Counted from the first letter of the stretch, positions 46,916 through 57,915 are shown. The stretch is DNA of 64,000 nucleotides from Arthrobacter sp. Alg241-R88 (GCF_900537115.1 NZ_UNRG01000003.1:124001-188000), one strand, 5' to 3'. Notes: generated from the sequence alone by a model not told the origin. Translations and numbers: made by a program.

Positions 46916-47821
46916 ATGTGCAATCCGCTGATCCCCGCCGCTTACCGTGCTTCCGCAGACGGCGGCGCTCCGGAAGCAGGCAGTTCTTCGCAAAGGGGAT
47001 TTCCCCCTGCTCCGGAGCCTTTGCCGGTGCCTGTTATGGACAACCACACGCACCTGGACTTCCCGGACGGAAAAGCGCCGGTGGGGATCAAAGAAGCGCT
47101 TGACGCCGCCGCCGCCGTAGGCGTCCAGGGGGCGGTCCAGGTGGGCTGCGATCTGGAATCCTCGCGGTTCACTGTCCAGGCAGTGGACCTGGACGAGCGG
47201 CTGCTCGGAGCGGTGGCGCTTCACCCCAACGACGCTCCGCGCTACGCCGAACGCGGTGAACTGGAAGAGGCTCTGGCGGAAATTGAGCGACTGGCGGCTC
47301 ATCCTCGCGTCCGGGCCATCGGCGAGACGGGGCTCGACTTTTTCCGCACCGAGGGCGAGGGCCTGGCGCACCAGCGGTACTCCTTCCGCCGCCACATAGA
47401 TATCGCCAAACGGCTGGACCTGACCCTGCAGATTCATGACCGGGATGCCCACAATGACGTTGTGCAGGTGCTGAAGGAAGAAGGAGCTCCAGAACGCGTG
47501 GTTTTCCATTGCTTTTCCGGTGATGAGGAGCTGGCGGCCACGTGTAACAAGGAAGGCTGGTGGATGTCGTTCGCCGGCACACTGACCTTCAAGAACGCAG
47601 CGAACCTGCGGGCCGCGCTCGCCGTCGCGGACCCTGATCTGGTCCTGGTGGAGACAGACGCTCCCTTCCTGACTCCGCATCCGCACCGGGGCCGTCCGAA
47701 CGCCAGCTACATGGTCCCCTACACTGTGCGTGCCATGGCCGAATTGACAAGTACGGACCTTGCCGAGCTGGGCGCCCGAATCAGTCAAAACACGGTGCGG
47801 GCGTACGGATCCTGGGATTAA
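46916..47821 (+). CDS. tatD: TatD family deoxyribonuclease
   Basis: 301 residues. Metal-dependent nuclease of the amidohydrolase fold. The metal-binding N-terminal motif is VMDNHTHLDFPDG. Others are GVQGAVQVGCDLESS, ALHPNDAPRYAERG, IGETGLDFFRTEGEGLAHQRYSFRRHIDIAKRLDLTLQIHDRDAH, VFHCFSGDEELAATC and LVETDAPFLTPHPHRGRPNAS, the TatD signatures. Members degrade DNA and may act in repair or quality control. In M. tuberculosis tatD precedes rpfB and ksgA, as here, but the methionyl-tRNA synthetase usually found just upstream is absent. ATG 46916 follows AGG at 46904-46906. Confidence 0.93.
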   Translation: MCNPLIPAAYRASADGGAPEAGSSSQRGFPPAPEPLPVPVMDNHTHLDFPDGKAPVGIKEALDAAAAVGVQGAVQVGCDLESSRFTVQAVDLDERLLGAVALHPNDAPRYAERGELEEALAEIERLAAHPRVRAIGETGLDFFRTEGEGLAHQRYSFRRHIDIAKRLDLTLQIHDRDAHNDVVQVLKEEGAPERVVFHCFSGDEELAATCNKEGWWMSFAGTLTFKNAANLRAALAVADPDLVLVETDAPFLTPHPHRGRPNASYMVPYTVRAMAELTSTDLAELGARISQNTVRAYGSWD

Positions 47822-48100
47822 GATCACCCTCAGGCAACGTAACCCGCAATACCGGGTATGCACAATTCTTGGCCAGTTTATAACGCTACGGTTACAGTGG
47901 GAAACTATTAGCCGGGGTCGGGGAAGGCCACCGGGTAAATTCACTTCATCTGCAGCAGGATCTGCTGGGCCTGTTTCCAGCCTGTCTGCTATGCGGAGTG
48001 TGGCGGTGCGAAGGTGCCCGGACTACCCCTATTTCAGGTGGTGCCGGGCATTTTATTGCGCTCTCCCCGTGCCCGGAAGGACCTAAAGTTACGGGCAATC

Positions 48101-49270
48101 GTGGTCAAGTTCTTCACAACGGACGGCAAGTTCAGCTTTATCAAGGTTGGAACGCAACTCCTGGTGCTGTGCGCGCTGGTGGTGGGCCTCGTAGCCTTCG
48201 TGGGCAATAACAAAACCATCACGCTGAACGTCGACGGCAAGGTAACGTCCGTCCAGACCTTCGGCGGAACTGTGGGACAGGTGGTCAAGAGCGCCAACGT
48301 CGAGCTGAAGCCCGCGGACCGGGTTTCCCCGTCCGTTGATGCCACTGTCCAGAACGGCACGGTCATCAACGTCAACATGGCCAAGGAAGTCAAGGTCAGC
48401 CTGGACGGCGCCGAAAAGACCGTGAACACCACCGCCCAGGACGTTGCGGGACTGGTGACCGAGCTCGGCGTCGCAAGTGCGTCGTCGATCTCCGTGCCCA
48501 AGGACGCCCAGCTCTCGATGGCAGGGTCCTTCGTCTCCATTTCCACTCCCAAGTCAGTGAGCATTGTTGCCGACGGCAAAGTGGAGACGGCCACCACAAC
48601 TGCCGCCACGGTGGGCAAGGTACTTGAAGATGCAGGCCTGACCCTCGGTGCCAATGACCGTTCTTCCCAGCCCGCCAACGCCCACGTTGTCAACAACATG
48701 GTCATCAAGGTATCCCGCGTGGACACCGGCCAGACTGCGGTGACCACCGACAACGTCCCGTTCACGTCGGAGACTATCGAGAGCGCCGAGCTGCTCAAGG
48801 GTGAGAAGGAAGTCACCCAGGCAGGCTCCGCAGGAAAGGTCGAAAAGACCTTCAAGCTCGTGCTGGTTGACGGCCGCGAAGCGTCCCGCACCCTTGTGTC
48901 CGAGACCGTTACCGCGCAGCCGGTGACCGAGAAGATCACGGTGGGCACCAAGGCCAAGCCCGTGGCCCCGGCAGCCCCGGCAGCCCCTGCCGGTACGAAC
49001 ACCGGTGCCGCTGCCCCGGCCATGATGAATGAGGCCATGTGGGACAAGATTGCCCAGTGTGAAGCAGGCGGAAACTGGTCTATCAACACCGGCAACGGCT
49101 ATTACGGCGGCCTCCAGTTCGACATCAGGACCTGGCTCGGAGCCGGCGGCGGCGCATACGCTCCCAACGCCAGCCTTGCCACGAAGGCCCAGCAGATCGA
49201 CATCGCCAACCGCGTGTACGCGCAGCGGGGCCTGCAGCCGTGGGGCTGCGGCTGGGCTGCCACCAGCTGA
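48101..49270 (+). CDS. rpfB: Resuscitation-promoting factor, RpfB type
   Basis: 389 residues. An N-terminal signal/anchor (VGTQLLVLCALVVGLVAFVG, about residues 15-35) precedes three DUF348 ubiquitin-like repeats (each opening ITLNVDGKVTSVQT, VKVSLDGAEKTVNT, VSIVADGKVETATT). Then come a G5 domain (about residues 210-290), an Ala/Pro linker and the C-terminal lysozyme-like Rpf domain with catalytic Glu in MWDKIAQCEAGGNWSINTGNGYYGGLQF. It is a secreted muralytic enzyme that helps dormant cells resume growth. GTG 48101 is chosen; GTG 48014 extends it by 29 residues. The 279-bp gap upstream (47822-48100) has no gene, and no c-di-AMP riboswitch could be recognised. Confidence 0.94.
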   Translation: MVKFFTTDGKFSFIKVGTQLLVLCALVVGLVAFVGNNKTITLNVDGKVTSVQTFGGTVGQVVKSANVELKPADRVSPSVDATVQNGTVINVNMAKEVKVSLDGAEKTVNTTAQDVAGLVTELGVASASSISVPKDAQLSMAGSFVSISTPKSVSIVADGKVETATTTAATVGKVLEDAGLTLGANDRSSQPANAHVVNNMVIKVSRVDTGQTAVTTDNVPFTSETIESAELLKGEKEVTQAGSAGKVEKTFKLVLVDGREASRTLVSETVTAQPVTEKITVGTKAKPVAPAAPAAPAGTNTGAAAPAMMNEAMWDKIAQCEAGGNWSINTGNGYYGGLQFDIRTWLGAGGGAYAPNASLATKAQQIDIANRVYAQRGLQPWGCGWAATS

Positions 49271-49300
49271 CACAAGAAGACCTCAACCCCCGCGGGGAAG

Positions 49301-49333
49301 TGCGGCCGGGTCCGATCTCCGGGCCCGGCCGCA
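49301..49333 (+). terminator. rpfB terminator
   Basis: TGCGGCCGGG (49301-49310) pairs with CCCGGCCGCA (49324-49333), then GCATTTA. It lies 31 bp past the rpfB stop. Confidence 0.82.
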
Positions 49334-49381
49334 GCATTTAACCGGGCCGGGAGCCAGTGCTGCCCGGGATAGGATACCTAG

Positions 49382-50254
49382 GTGACTGAACCCATCCCCG
49401 CCGCGCCCGCACCGCTTTTTGGTGCTTCCGACATACGCCGGCTGGCGGAAGAGATCGGTATCCGCCCCACGAAAACCCTGGGCCAGAACTTCGTGATTGA
49501 TGGCAACACTATTCGCAGGATTGTTGCCGCGGCGGGCGTTGGCGCGGACGAAACCGTGCTGGAGGTGGGGCCCGGCCTCGGATCGTTGACTCTGGGGCTG
49601 CTGGACGCCGCCGCTTCGGTAGTGGCAGTCGAAATTGACCCCGTGCTGGCCGCAAAGCTTCCGGCCACGGTGAAGGAATGGCGCCCGGCCGCAGCCGGCA
49701 GCTTCCACCTGGTGCAGGCCGATGCCATGAAAGTCACCGAACTTCCGGTCCAGCCCACCGCCCTGGTGGCCAATCTGCCCTACAACGTGGCCGTGCCCGT
49801 TGTGCTGCATCTTCTGCAGCATTTCCCCAGCCTCCAGCATGGCCTGGTCATGGTCCAGGACGAGGTGGCTGACCGCCTCGCTGCCGGGCCGGGATCCAAA
49901 ACCTATGGAGTGCCGTCGGTAAAGGCGGCGTGGTACAGCCGGATGCGCAAGGCCGGCGTGATTGGCATGAATGTGTTCTGGCCCGCACCAAAGATCCACT
50001 CCGGGCTGGTGTCCTTTGTCCGCCATGAACCGCCGGCCACCACCGCCGGCCGTGAGCAGGTCTTCGCCGTGGTGGACGCTGCCTTCGCCCAGCGGCGCAA
50101 GACGCTCCGCGCTGCCCTCGCGGGCTGGGCCGGGAGCGCTGCAGAAGCTGAACGCTGCCTGGTGGCTGCCGGCGTCGACCCCACAGCCAGGGGCGAAGTG
50201 ATCGACATTGCAGCCTTCGCGAGGATCGCGGAAGCGCGTGAGGCCCGGCCATGA
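49382..50254 (+). CDS. rsmA: 16S rRNA (adenine1518/1519-N6)-dimethyltransferase
   Basis: 290 residues. Dimethylates two adjacent adenines in the 3' hairpin of 16S rRNA during late 30S assembly (KsgA). Motifs: [20 protein letters not shown], the SAM-binding [43 protein letters not shown] (catalytic NLPY), [20 protein letters not shown] and the C-terminal [12 protein letters not shown]. The GTG start at 49382 is typical. It overlaps ispE by 4 bp (ATGA), so the two are coupled. Confidence 0.97.
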   Translation: MTEPIPAAPAPLFGASDIRRLAEEIGIRPTKTLGQNFVIDGNTIRRIVAAAGVGADETVLEVGPGLGSLTLGLLDAAASVVAVEIDPVLAAKLPATVKEWRPAAAGSFHLVQADAMKVTELPVQPTALVANLPYNVAVPVVLHLLQHFPSLQHGLVMVQDEVADRLAAGPGSKTYGVPSVKAAWYSRMRKAGVIGMNVFWPAPKIHSGLVSFVRHEPPATTAGREQVFAVVDAAFAQRRKTLRAALAGWAGSAAEAERCLVAAGVDPTARGEVIDIAAFARIAEAREARP

Positions 50255-51213
50255 AGGCACCGGCAGGGCGGTTTACCGCCAGGACTGTCCGTGCCAAGGC
50301 TCCGGGGAAGGTCAACGTTTCCCTGGACGTCGGACCGCTACGGCCCGACGGCTACCATTCCGTGGCCAGTGTCTACCTGGCCGTATCGCTGTATGAGGAA
50401 GTAACAGCCACCAGCACCGAGGCCCCCGGGATTACGGTGGCCCTCAGCCCGGACAGCACCCTGGACCTGGACGACGTCGATATCCCCCTGGACCAAAACA
50501 ACCTGGCGTACAAGGCGGCAGCCATCATGGCGGACGTTTCCGAGCATGCCACGGGCGTCCATCTGGAAATCACGAAGCGGGTGCCAGTGGCGGGCGGCAT
50601 GGGCGGCGGTTCCGCTGACGCTGCAGCCACGCTCCTGGCCTGTGACGCACTCTGGAACAGTGGGCTCTCCCGGGAGGAACTGGCGCACCTTGCGGCCGAA
50701 TTGGGTGCCGACGTTCCTTTCTCCCTGCTCGGCGGAACAGCCGTGGGCCTGGGCCTGGGCGACGAGTTGTCCCCGGCCCTGGCCAAGGCGCAGACGGACT
50801 GGGTCCTGGTCACGGCGGATTACGGACTCCCCACGCCCGAGGTGTACAGGACGCTGGACCGCCTGCGGGCTGCAGAGGGCATCGACGTTGCCGAACCGAC
50901 AGGGGTAGATCCGCAGATTCTCACCGCGCTCCGCAGCGGGGACGCCGAAGCCCTCAGCCGTGTGCTGGTCAATGACCTCCAACGGGCTTCCATTGAGCTG
51001 GCGCCCTCGTTGCGCGATACGCTGGGAATCGGTGAAGCACACGGAGCCATCGCAGGCATCGTCTCAGGCTCGGGTCCCACTGTGGCGCTGCTGGCCGATG
51101 ATCCTGTCGCCGCGGAAGGCCTGGCGGAGAACCTGCGGCGCTACGGGCTCACGGCCCTCGCCGTCCACGGCCCCGTTCCGGGGGCGCGCATCATGTCCGA
51201 CATCCTTCTGTAA
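50251..51213 (+). CDS. ispE: 4-diphosphocytidyl-2-C-methyl-D-erythritol kinase
   Basis: 320-residue GHMP kinase of the MEP isoprenoid pathway, phosphorylating CDP-methylerythritol. After [29 protein letters not shown] (substrate/ATP opening) come the GHMP glycine loop [39 protein letters not shown], and the C-terminal [16 protein letters not shown]. It supplies IPP and DMAPP for the prenyl synthase and lipid carriers. The start overlaps rsmA by 4 bp, the order also seen in mycobacteria (ksgA-ispE). It is followed 41 bp later by the ABC-F gene. Confidence 0.96.
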   Translation: MKAPAGRFTARTVRAKAPGKVNVSLDVGPLRPDGYHSVASVYLAVSLYEEVTATSTEAPGITVALSPDSTLDLDDVDIPLDQNNLAYKAAAIMADVSEHATGVHLEITKRVPVAGGMGGGSADAAATLLACDALWNSGLSREELAHLAAELGADVPFSLLGGTAVGLGLGDELSPALAKAQTDWVLVTADYGLPTPEVYRTLDRLRAAEGIDVAEPTGVDPQILTALRSGDAEALSRVLVNDLQRASIELAPSLRDTLGIGEAHGAIAGIVSGSGPTVALLADDPVAAEGLAENLRRYGLTALAVHGPVPGARIMSDILL

Positions 51214-51254
51214 AACCTTCAGTTCCTACCTCAGCAGCAGAAAGCAGTTCCCTT

Positions 51255-53084
<1,830 letters not shown>

Positions 53085-53127
53085 TCGCTTCTCGCGACCG
53101 GCTGTGCCCGGCTTGGGTGCCGGAGCC

Positions 53128-53524
53128 GGCCCTTCGGCGTCGCTTAGACACGACGCGTAGAGGGCACTACGGTCGCTGGGCGACCTCCATGCCCTGACGC
53201 GCCGCGATGCGCTCCTTTCCGAAGGACCGCCTCCGGCGAGGGTAACGGCGCCCCACGCTGTGGACGAGAAGGCAACGCGGCTGGCACCTTCGGCGTGGGG
53301 TAACGGGGCGGGCGAGACGTTCGTACGGAATGCGCAGCAACAGGGTGCGGGGAATTCTCAAACGGAACCTTCGGCACAACTGGCGTGGGGGGAGACCGGA
53401 ACGCTCGGCAAGAGTGGTGCGGGGGGCCTTCGCGTAGGAGCGCATCGCGGCGCATCGGGCGCCGGAGGTCGCCCAGCGACCGCAGGTGCCCCTATGCGAC
53501 GTGTCTAAGCGACGGCGAAGGGCC
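53128..53524. repeat. Structured repeat element, copy 2 (24-bp inverted ends)
   Basis: Bounded by inverted repeats of 24 bp with one mismatch (53128-53151 and 53501-53524). The left arm hairpin 53161-53195 has AGGGCA/TGCCCT outside and GGTCGC-TGG-GCGACC inside. The right arm hairpin 53457-53491 has GGGCGCC/GGTGCCC outside and GGTCGC-CCA-GCGACC inside. Both arms continue to GCGCCGCGATGCGCTCC or its complement. The ~200-bp interior (53225-53425) differs from copy 1 and encodes nothing convincing. It fills the gap 53085-53576 between convergent ABC-F and tetR genes. Confidence 0.85.
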
Positions 53525-53576
53525 CTTGCGCCGCGAAGGTAACCAAGGGCACGGAAGGTGACTAGGGGAAGAAAGC

Positions 53577-54218
53577 TCAGCCCTCGGACTTGAGTTCCGG
53601 GTCCTTCTTGAGGCCGGTGAGGCCGTTCCAGGCGAGGTTTACCAGGTGGGCCGCAACAGTGTGTTTGTCGGGCTGGCGGCTGTCCTGCCACCATTGGCCG
53701 GTCATGGCGACCATGCCGACGAGCATCTGGGCGTACATGGCGCCGTCCTGGGCGCTGAAGCCCCGGCGGTCGAACTCGTCGGAGAGGATATGTTCCACTT
53801 TGGCGGTGACGTGGGAGAGCAGGGTGGAGAAGGCGCCCTCGGGCTGCGACGGCGGGGCGTCCCGCATCAGGATCCGAAACCCTTCGGTGCGGTCTTCGAT
53901 GTAGGTGAGCAGCGCCAGGGCGGCCCGTTCCACGAGGACGCGCGGCTTCGCCTCCGCGGTAAGGGCGGCGTTGATGGCGTCCAGGAGGATCCGGAACTCG
54001 AAGTCCACTACCTGCGTGTACAGGCCTTCCTTGGATCCGAAGTGCTCATAGATGACCGGCTTGGACACTCCCGCGCAGGCGGCGATCTCCTCAATTGTGG
54101 TGCCGTCAAGTCCGCGGACTGCGAAAAGGCCCCGCCCGACGTCGATCAGCTGGCTCCGCCGCTGAAGGCCGGTCATCCGTGTCCGCGGAGGGTTGTTGCT
54201 CACATTTCCATCATGCAC
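53577..54218 (-). CDS. TetR family transcriptional regulator
   Basis: 213 residues. The N-terminal TetR helix-turn-helix is RRSQLIDVGRGLFAVRGLDGTTIEEIAACAGVSKPVIYEHFGSKEGLYTQVV (about residues 20-72). The C-terminal regulatory domain has FRILMRDAPPSQPEGAFSTLLSHV and a terminal helix region. It lies between ABC-F and the tRNA-Gln/glmU block, with no obvious structural gene in its own operon. The regulated target is not revealed. GTG 54218 is taken; GTG 54203 (MSNNPPRTRMTG) is a reasonable alternative. Confidence 0.9.
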   Translation of the reverse strand: MHDGNVSNNPPRTRMTGLQRRSQLIDVGRGLFAVRGLDGTTIEEIAACAGVSKPVIYEHFGSKEGLYTQVVDFEFRILLDAINAALTAEAKPRVLVERAALALLTYIEDRTEGFRILMRDAPPSQPEGAFSTLLSHVTAKVEHILSDEFDRRGFSAQDGAMYAQMLVGMVAMTGQWWQDSRQPDKHTVAAHLVNLAWNGLTGLKKDPELKSEG

Positions 54219-54379
54219 TACCCGCCCCCCACGGATTTGCAGCCGCCCGCCGTGCCAAACATGGGGCGGGCTAGGGGGCAGAAGCGGGGCAAGGACGGGG
54301 GACGAAGGGCCTATGTCGCGCGGCGCCCCGAACCCGTGGCAAAATAACTACTTGTGCCCGGCCGCGCGCCACGGCACGG

Positions 54380-54451
54380 TCCGCTCTGGTGTAATGGCAG
54401 CACCCCGGCCTTTGGAGCCGTGGAGTATAGGTTCGAATCCTATGGGCGGAA
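54380..54451 (+). tRNA. tRNA-Gln (anticodon TTG)
   Basis: 72-nt cloverleaf. Acceptor arms TCCGCTC (54380-54386) and GGGCGGA (54444-54450) pair with one T-G. The D-arm begins TGGTGTAATGGCAGCA. The anticodon loop CTTTGGA has anticodon TTG, and the T-arm loop carries GGTTCGAATCC. A is the discriminator at 54451; CCA is not encoded. The rest of the 54219-54557 gap holds only the leader of glmU. Confidence 0.95.
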
Positions 54452-54557
54452 CTGCTGTGCGAGGAGCGTTCAGTAGGATGACATTCGGTGCCGGGACGGC
54501 TTCAGGCCGCGGGAGCACCGTAAAACGCCAGCGTAACTTAGCAAGGAGAGCCCGTAC

Positions 54558-56039
54558 GTGATCCCCGAGAATACCGGACCGGCCGCGGTCATCGTTCTGG
54601 CGGCAGGCGCCGGTACCCGGATGAAGTCGCGCACTCCCAAGATCCTTCATGAGATTGGCGGCAGGTCCATGGTGGGCCACGCGCTGCTCGCTGCACGGAG
54701 CATCAATCCCCGCCAGCTCGCCATTGTGGTCCGCCATGAACGTGACCTGGTGGCCCGCCACCTCTCAGAGCTCGATCCTGCTGCCGTCATTGTGGACCAG
54801 GACGAGATTCCCGGCACGGGACGTGCCGTGGAGGTCGCCCTCCAGGCCCTGGACGGGGAACAGCACCTCACCGGAACCGTTGTGGTGACATACGGCGACG
54901 TGCCGCTCCTCTCCGGTCAGCTGCTGGCCGAACTCGTGGCCACGCATGAACGCGAAGGCAATGCTGTCACCGTCCTCACGGCAGTCCTTGAGGACGCCAC
55001 CGGCTACGGCCGCATCCTGCGCGGCGACGACGGGACCGTCACCGGCATCGTTGAACACAAGGACGCCTCCGACGCCCAGCTTCTCATCGGCGAGGTCAAC
55101 TCCGGCATCTACGCCTTTGACGCTGCCGTCCTTCGTGACGCACTTACGCATGTCACCACAGACAACTCCCAGGGCGAGAAGTACCTCACCGACGTCCTCG
55201 GACTGGCAAGGCAGGCAGGCGGCCGCGTCGCCGCCGTCGTCACCGCTGACCGCTGGCAGGTGGAAGGCGCCAACGACCGCGTGCAGCTCTCCGCCCTGGG
55301 CGCGGAGTTGAACCGCCGTGTCGTCGAGGCCTGGATGCGTGCCGGGGTGACAGTTGTGGATCCGGCAACCACCTGGATCGACTCTTCCGTGACCCTCGAT
55401 GAGGACGTCCGGATCCTGCCCAACACCCAACTGCACGGCGCCACCACCGTGGCGAGGGACGCCGTCGTCGGCCCCGACACCACTCTCACGGACGTCACTA
55501 TCGGTGAAGGCGCCAAAGTGGTCCGGACGCACGGATCAGGGGCGATCATCGGCCCGGACGCCGCCGTCGGCCCCTTCACCTACCTGCGCCCCGGCACTGT
55601 CCTGGGCGAAAGCGGCAAGATCGGCGCGTTCTACGAAACGAAGAACGTCACCATCGGCCGTGGTTCCAAGCTCTCCCACCTCGGCTATGCCGGTGACGCC
55701 GAAATCGGCGAGGACACCAACATCGGCTGCGGAAATATCACTGCCAATTACGACGGCGAGAAGAAGCACCGGACGGTCATTGGCTCGGGCGTCAGGACAG
55801 GCTCAAACACAGTATTCGTTGCCCCGGTCACCGTGGGGGACGGCGCCTACAGCGGCGCCGGCGCGGTGATCCGCAAGGACGTCCCGGCGGGCGCGCTCGC
55901 GCTGACGGTTGCCGCCCAGCGCAACACCGAGGGTTGGGTGGCGGCCAACCGCCCCGGTACGCGCTCCGCCGAACTGGCCCAGGCAGCCACCCCAGATTCC
56001 TCAAGTACCCCGGCATCTACAGAAGAGGGCAACCAATAA
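54558..56039 (+). CDS. glmU: Bifunctional GlcNAc-1-P uridyltransferase / GlcN-1-P acetyltransferase
   Basis: 493 residues. Makes UDP-GlcNAc for peptidoglycan. The N-terminal pyrophosphorylase has VIVLAAGAGTRMKSRTPKILHEIGG and TYGDVPLLSG, and EHKDASDAQLLIGEVNSGIYAFD. The C-terminal left-handed beta helix with hexapeptide repeats includes FTYLRPGTVLGESGKIGAFYETKNVTIGRGSKLSHLGYAGDAEIGEDTNIGCGNITANYDGEKKHRTVIG, with the acetyl-CoA site. A polar extension ends the protein. The GTG start at 54558 follows AAGGAGAG. Its stop overlaps the prs start by one base (TAATG), giving a coupled glmU-prs unit. Confidence 0.97.
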   Translation: MIPENTGPAAVIVLAAGAGTRMKSRTPKILHEIGGRSMVGHALLAARSINPRQLAIVVRHERDLVARHLSELDPAAVIVDQDEIPGTGRAVEVALQALDGEQHLTGTVVVTYGDVPLLSGQLLAELVATHEREGNAVTVLTAVLEDATGYGRILRGDDGTVTGIVEHKDASDAQLLIGEVNSGIYAFDAAVLRDALTHVTTDNSQGEKYLTDVLGLARQAGGRVAAVVTADRWQVEGANDRVQLSALGAELNRRVVEAWMRAGVTVVDPATTWIDSSVTLDEDVRILPNTQLHGATTVARDAVVGPDTTLTDVTIGEGAKVVRTHGSGAIIGPDAAVGPFTYLRPGTVLGESGKIGAFYETKNVTIGRGSKLSHLGYAGDAEIGEDTNIGCGNITANYDGEKKHRTVIGSGVRTGSNTVFVAPVTVGDGAYSGAGAVIRKDVPAGALALTVAAQRNTEGWVAANRPGTRSAELAQAATPDSSSTPASTEEGNQ

Positions 56040-57019
56040 TGAGCGAAATTACGGCGCGCGGCGAAAAGAAGCTGGTGCTCGCTACAGGCCGCGCCCACCC
56101 AGAGCTGGCCCGGGAGATCGCCAAGGAGCTCGGCACCGACCTCCTCCCGGTTGACGCCTACGACTTCGCCAACGGTGAGATCTACGTCCGCGCCGGCGAG
56201 AGTGTCCGCGGAACCGACGCCTTTGTCATCCAGGCACACCCCGCACCGCTGAACAACTGGCTCATGGAACAGCTGATCATGATCGACTCGCTGAAGCGTG
56301 CCTCCGCCAAGCGCATTACGGTCGTGTCGCCCTTCTACCCCTACGCGCGCCAGGACAAAAAGGGACGCGGCCGCGAGCCCATCTCGGCCCGCCTGGTGGC
56401 CGACCTGTACAAAACCGCCGGCGCCGACCGCATCATGAGCGTGGACCTGCACACCTCGCAGATCCAGGGCTTCTTTGACGGCCCGGTGGACCACCTGATG
56501 GCCATCCCGCTGCTGGCGGACTACATCCGGACCAGGGTGGACGCCGAAAACATCACCGTGGTCTCGCCGGACACCGGCCGCGTCCGGGTTGCGGAGCAGT
56601 GGGCGGAACGCCTGGGCGGCGCCCCGCTGGCGTTCGTGCATAAGAGCCGGGACCTCACCGTTCCCAACCAGGCCGTTTCGAAGACAGTGGTGGGCCAGAT
56701 CGAAGGACGCACCTGCGTCCTGATCGACGACATGATCGATACCGGCGGAACCATTTCCGGTGCCGTCAACGTGCTCAAGAACGCCGGCGCCAAGGACGTT
56801 ATTATCGCCGCCACGCACGCCGTCTTCTCCGAGCCGGCAGCCCAGCGCCTCTCGGAGTCGGGCGCCCGGGAAGTGGTGGTCACCAACACGCTGCCGCTCA
56901 CCGCGTCACAGCGCTTCCCGCAGCTGACCGTGCTGTCCATCGCTCCGCTGATCGCTCGTGCCGTCCGGGAAGTGTTCGACGACGGGTCGGTCACCAGCCT
57001 GTTCGACGGCAAAGCCTGA
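56039..57019 (+). CDS. prs: Ribose-phosphate pyrophosphokinase
   Basis: 326 residues. Makes PRPP from ribose-5-phosphate and ATP for purines, pyrimidines, His, Trp and NAD, and in actinobacteria for arabinan precursors. Signatures: PVDAYDFANGEIYVRAGESVRG, VVSPFYPYARQDKKGRGREPISARLVADL (the Arg/Lys flexible loop), IMSVDLHTSQIQGFFD, and the PRPP-binding CVLIDDMIDTGGTISGAVNVLK. ATG 56039 gives MSEITARGEKKLVLATGRAHPELA. It is coupled to glmU and ends at a T-tailed terminator. Confidence 0.97.
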   Translation: MSEITARGEKKLVLATGRAHPELAREIAKELGTDLLPVDAYDFANGEIYVRAGESVRGTDAFVIQAHPAPLNNWLMEQLIMIDSLKRASAKRITVVSPFYPYARQDKKGRGREPISARLVADLYKTAGADRIMSVDLHTSQIQGFFDGPVDHLMAIPLLADYIRTRVDAENITVVSPDTGRVRVAEQWAERLGGAPLAFVHKSRDLTVPNQAVSKTVVGQIEGRTCVLIDDMIDTGGTISGAVNVLKNAGAKDVIIAATHAVFSEPAAQRLSESGAREVVVTNTLPLTASQRFPQLTVLSIAPLIARAVREVFDDGSVTSLFDGKA

Positions 57020-57033
57020 CCTGAATTAACAGT

Positions 57034-57087
57034 CGGGCCCTGCGCCCGGTGGCCGAGCGTTCGGCTGCCGGGAGCGGGGCCCGTTTT
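57034..57087 (+). terminator. prs terminator
   Basis: CGGGCCC (57034-57040) pairs with GGGCCCG (57077-57083). Inner CCGG/CCGG and CCGA/TCGG pairs give a long branched stem, and TTTT follows at 57084-57087. Confidence 0.85.
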
Positions 57088-57144
57088 CATGAATCACGGA
57101 CGGCGCTGGTAGACTCTTCAGCGATACCTTGGCGAGGGAGAGCG

Positions 57145-57170
57145 CCGGTAACCGTATATACGGAAACCGG
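57145..57170 (+). promoter_or_regulatory. Near-palindromic stem in the rplY leader
   Basis: Nested inverted repeats: CCGGT (57145-57149) with ACCGG (57166-57170), around the perfect palindrome CCGTATATACGG (57152-57163), with AA on both sides as a symmetric internal loop. It lies 132 bp upstream of the rplY start, in the gap 57020-57301. It may be an operator or an autoregulatory leader structure. Confidence 0.45.
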
Positions 57171-57301
57171 ACCGCAGTCTCCGTTATCGACTGGGTCTGA
57201 ATCTCCCTTCGAAGATGGGCCCGGCCACGGCCGCCCGGCGTTGAAGGTCGCAACAGACCTCCGCCCTTGCTGAACACCGTTTAGTTTTCAAGGAGATATC
57301 C

Positions 57302-57898
57302 ATGTCTGAGCAGAAGCTCGCAGCAGAAGTACGCACCGAATTCGGCAAGGGCTACGCCCGCCGCGCCCGTATGGCGAACCTCATCCCCGCCGTCATCTAC
57401 GGCCATGGCGCAGAGCCCATCCACGTGACGCTCCCGGCGAAGGCCACCACCCTGGCCGTCCGTACCGCCAACGCCCTGCTGTCGCTGGACATCAACGGCG
57501 AAAGCCACCTGGCCCTGGTCAAGGACGTCCAGCGCGACCCGATCAAGCAGATCATCGAGCACATCGACCTCCTCACCGTCCGCCAGGGCGAAAAGGTGAC
57601 CGTTGACATTCCGGTCCACGTTGTCGGCGAGCTTGCTCCGGGCAACGTCTTCAACCAGGAACTCACTGTTATCTCCCTTGAGGCCGAGGCAACCCACCTG
57701 CCCACCGCCGTCGAGGTCAGCATCGAAGGCCGCACCGCCGGCGAGCACATCCACGCGTCCGACCTGGTCCTGCCCAAGGGCGCAGTCCTCCTCGCCGATG
57801 CCGATGCCCTCGTGGTGAACATCTCCGAGGCCACCGAGTCCGCCGAAGAAGGCACCGAAGAAGCCGCTGGTGCTTCCTCCGAGGCAGCAGCAGAGTAA
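57302..57898 (+). CDS. rplY: 50S ribosomal protein L25, CTC (long) form
   Basis: 198 residues. L25/general stress protein Ctc, which binds 5S rRNA. The N-terminal L25 domain starts KLAAEVRTEFGKGYARRARMANLIPAVIYGHGAEPIHVTLP and includes HLALVKDVQRDPIKQIIEHIDLLTVRQGEKV. The C-terminal TL5/CTC beta domain follows (VDIPVHVVGELAPGNVFNQELTVISLEAEATHLPTAVEVSIEGRTAGEHIHASDLVLPKG), ending in an acidic/alanine tail. ATG 57302 lies after AAGGAGA (57290-57296). The order glmU-prs-rplY-pth is conserved across actinobacteria. Confidence 0.97.
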   Translation: MSEQKLAAEVRTEFGKGYARRARMANLIPAVIYGHGAEPIHVTLPAKATTLAVRTANALLSLDINGESHLALVKDVQRDPIKQIIEHIDLLTVRQGEKVTVDIPVHVVGELAPGNVFNQELTVISLEAEATHLPTAVEVSIEGRTAGEHIHASDLVLPKGAVLLADADALVVNISEATESAEEGTEEAAGASSEAAAE

Positions 57899-57915
57899 CA
57901 GCCTGCACGTTTCAA

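Noticed and set aside
47860..47900. Possible MtrA-type boxes upstream of rpfB (TAACGCTACGGTTA)
   Set aside because: The match to published MtrA motifs is loose and I could not verify spacing or copies.
47822..48100. Possible c-di-AMP (ydaO-type) riboswitch before rpfB
   Set aside because: These riboswitches often precede actinobacterial rpf genes, but I could not find the conserved core segments in this gap.
53260..53508. 82-residue open frame inside repeat element copy 2
   Set aside because: No ribosome site, unlike anything in copy 1, and it runs into the terminal inverted repeat.
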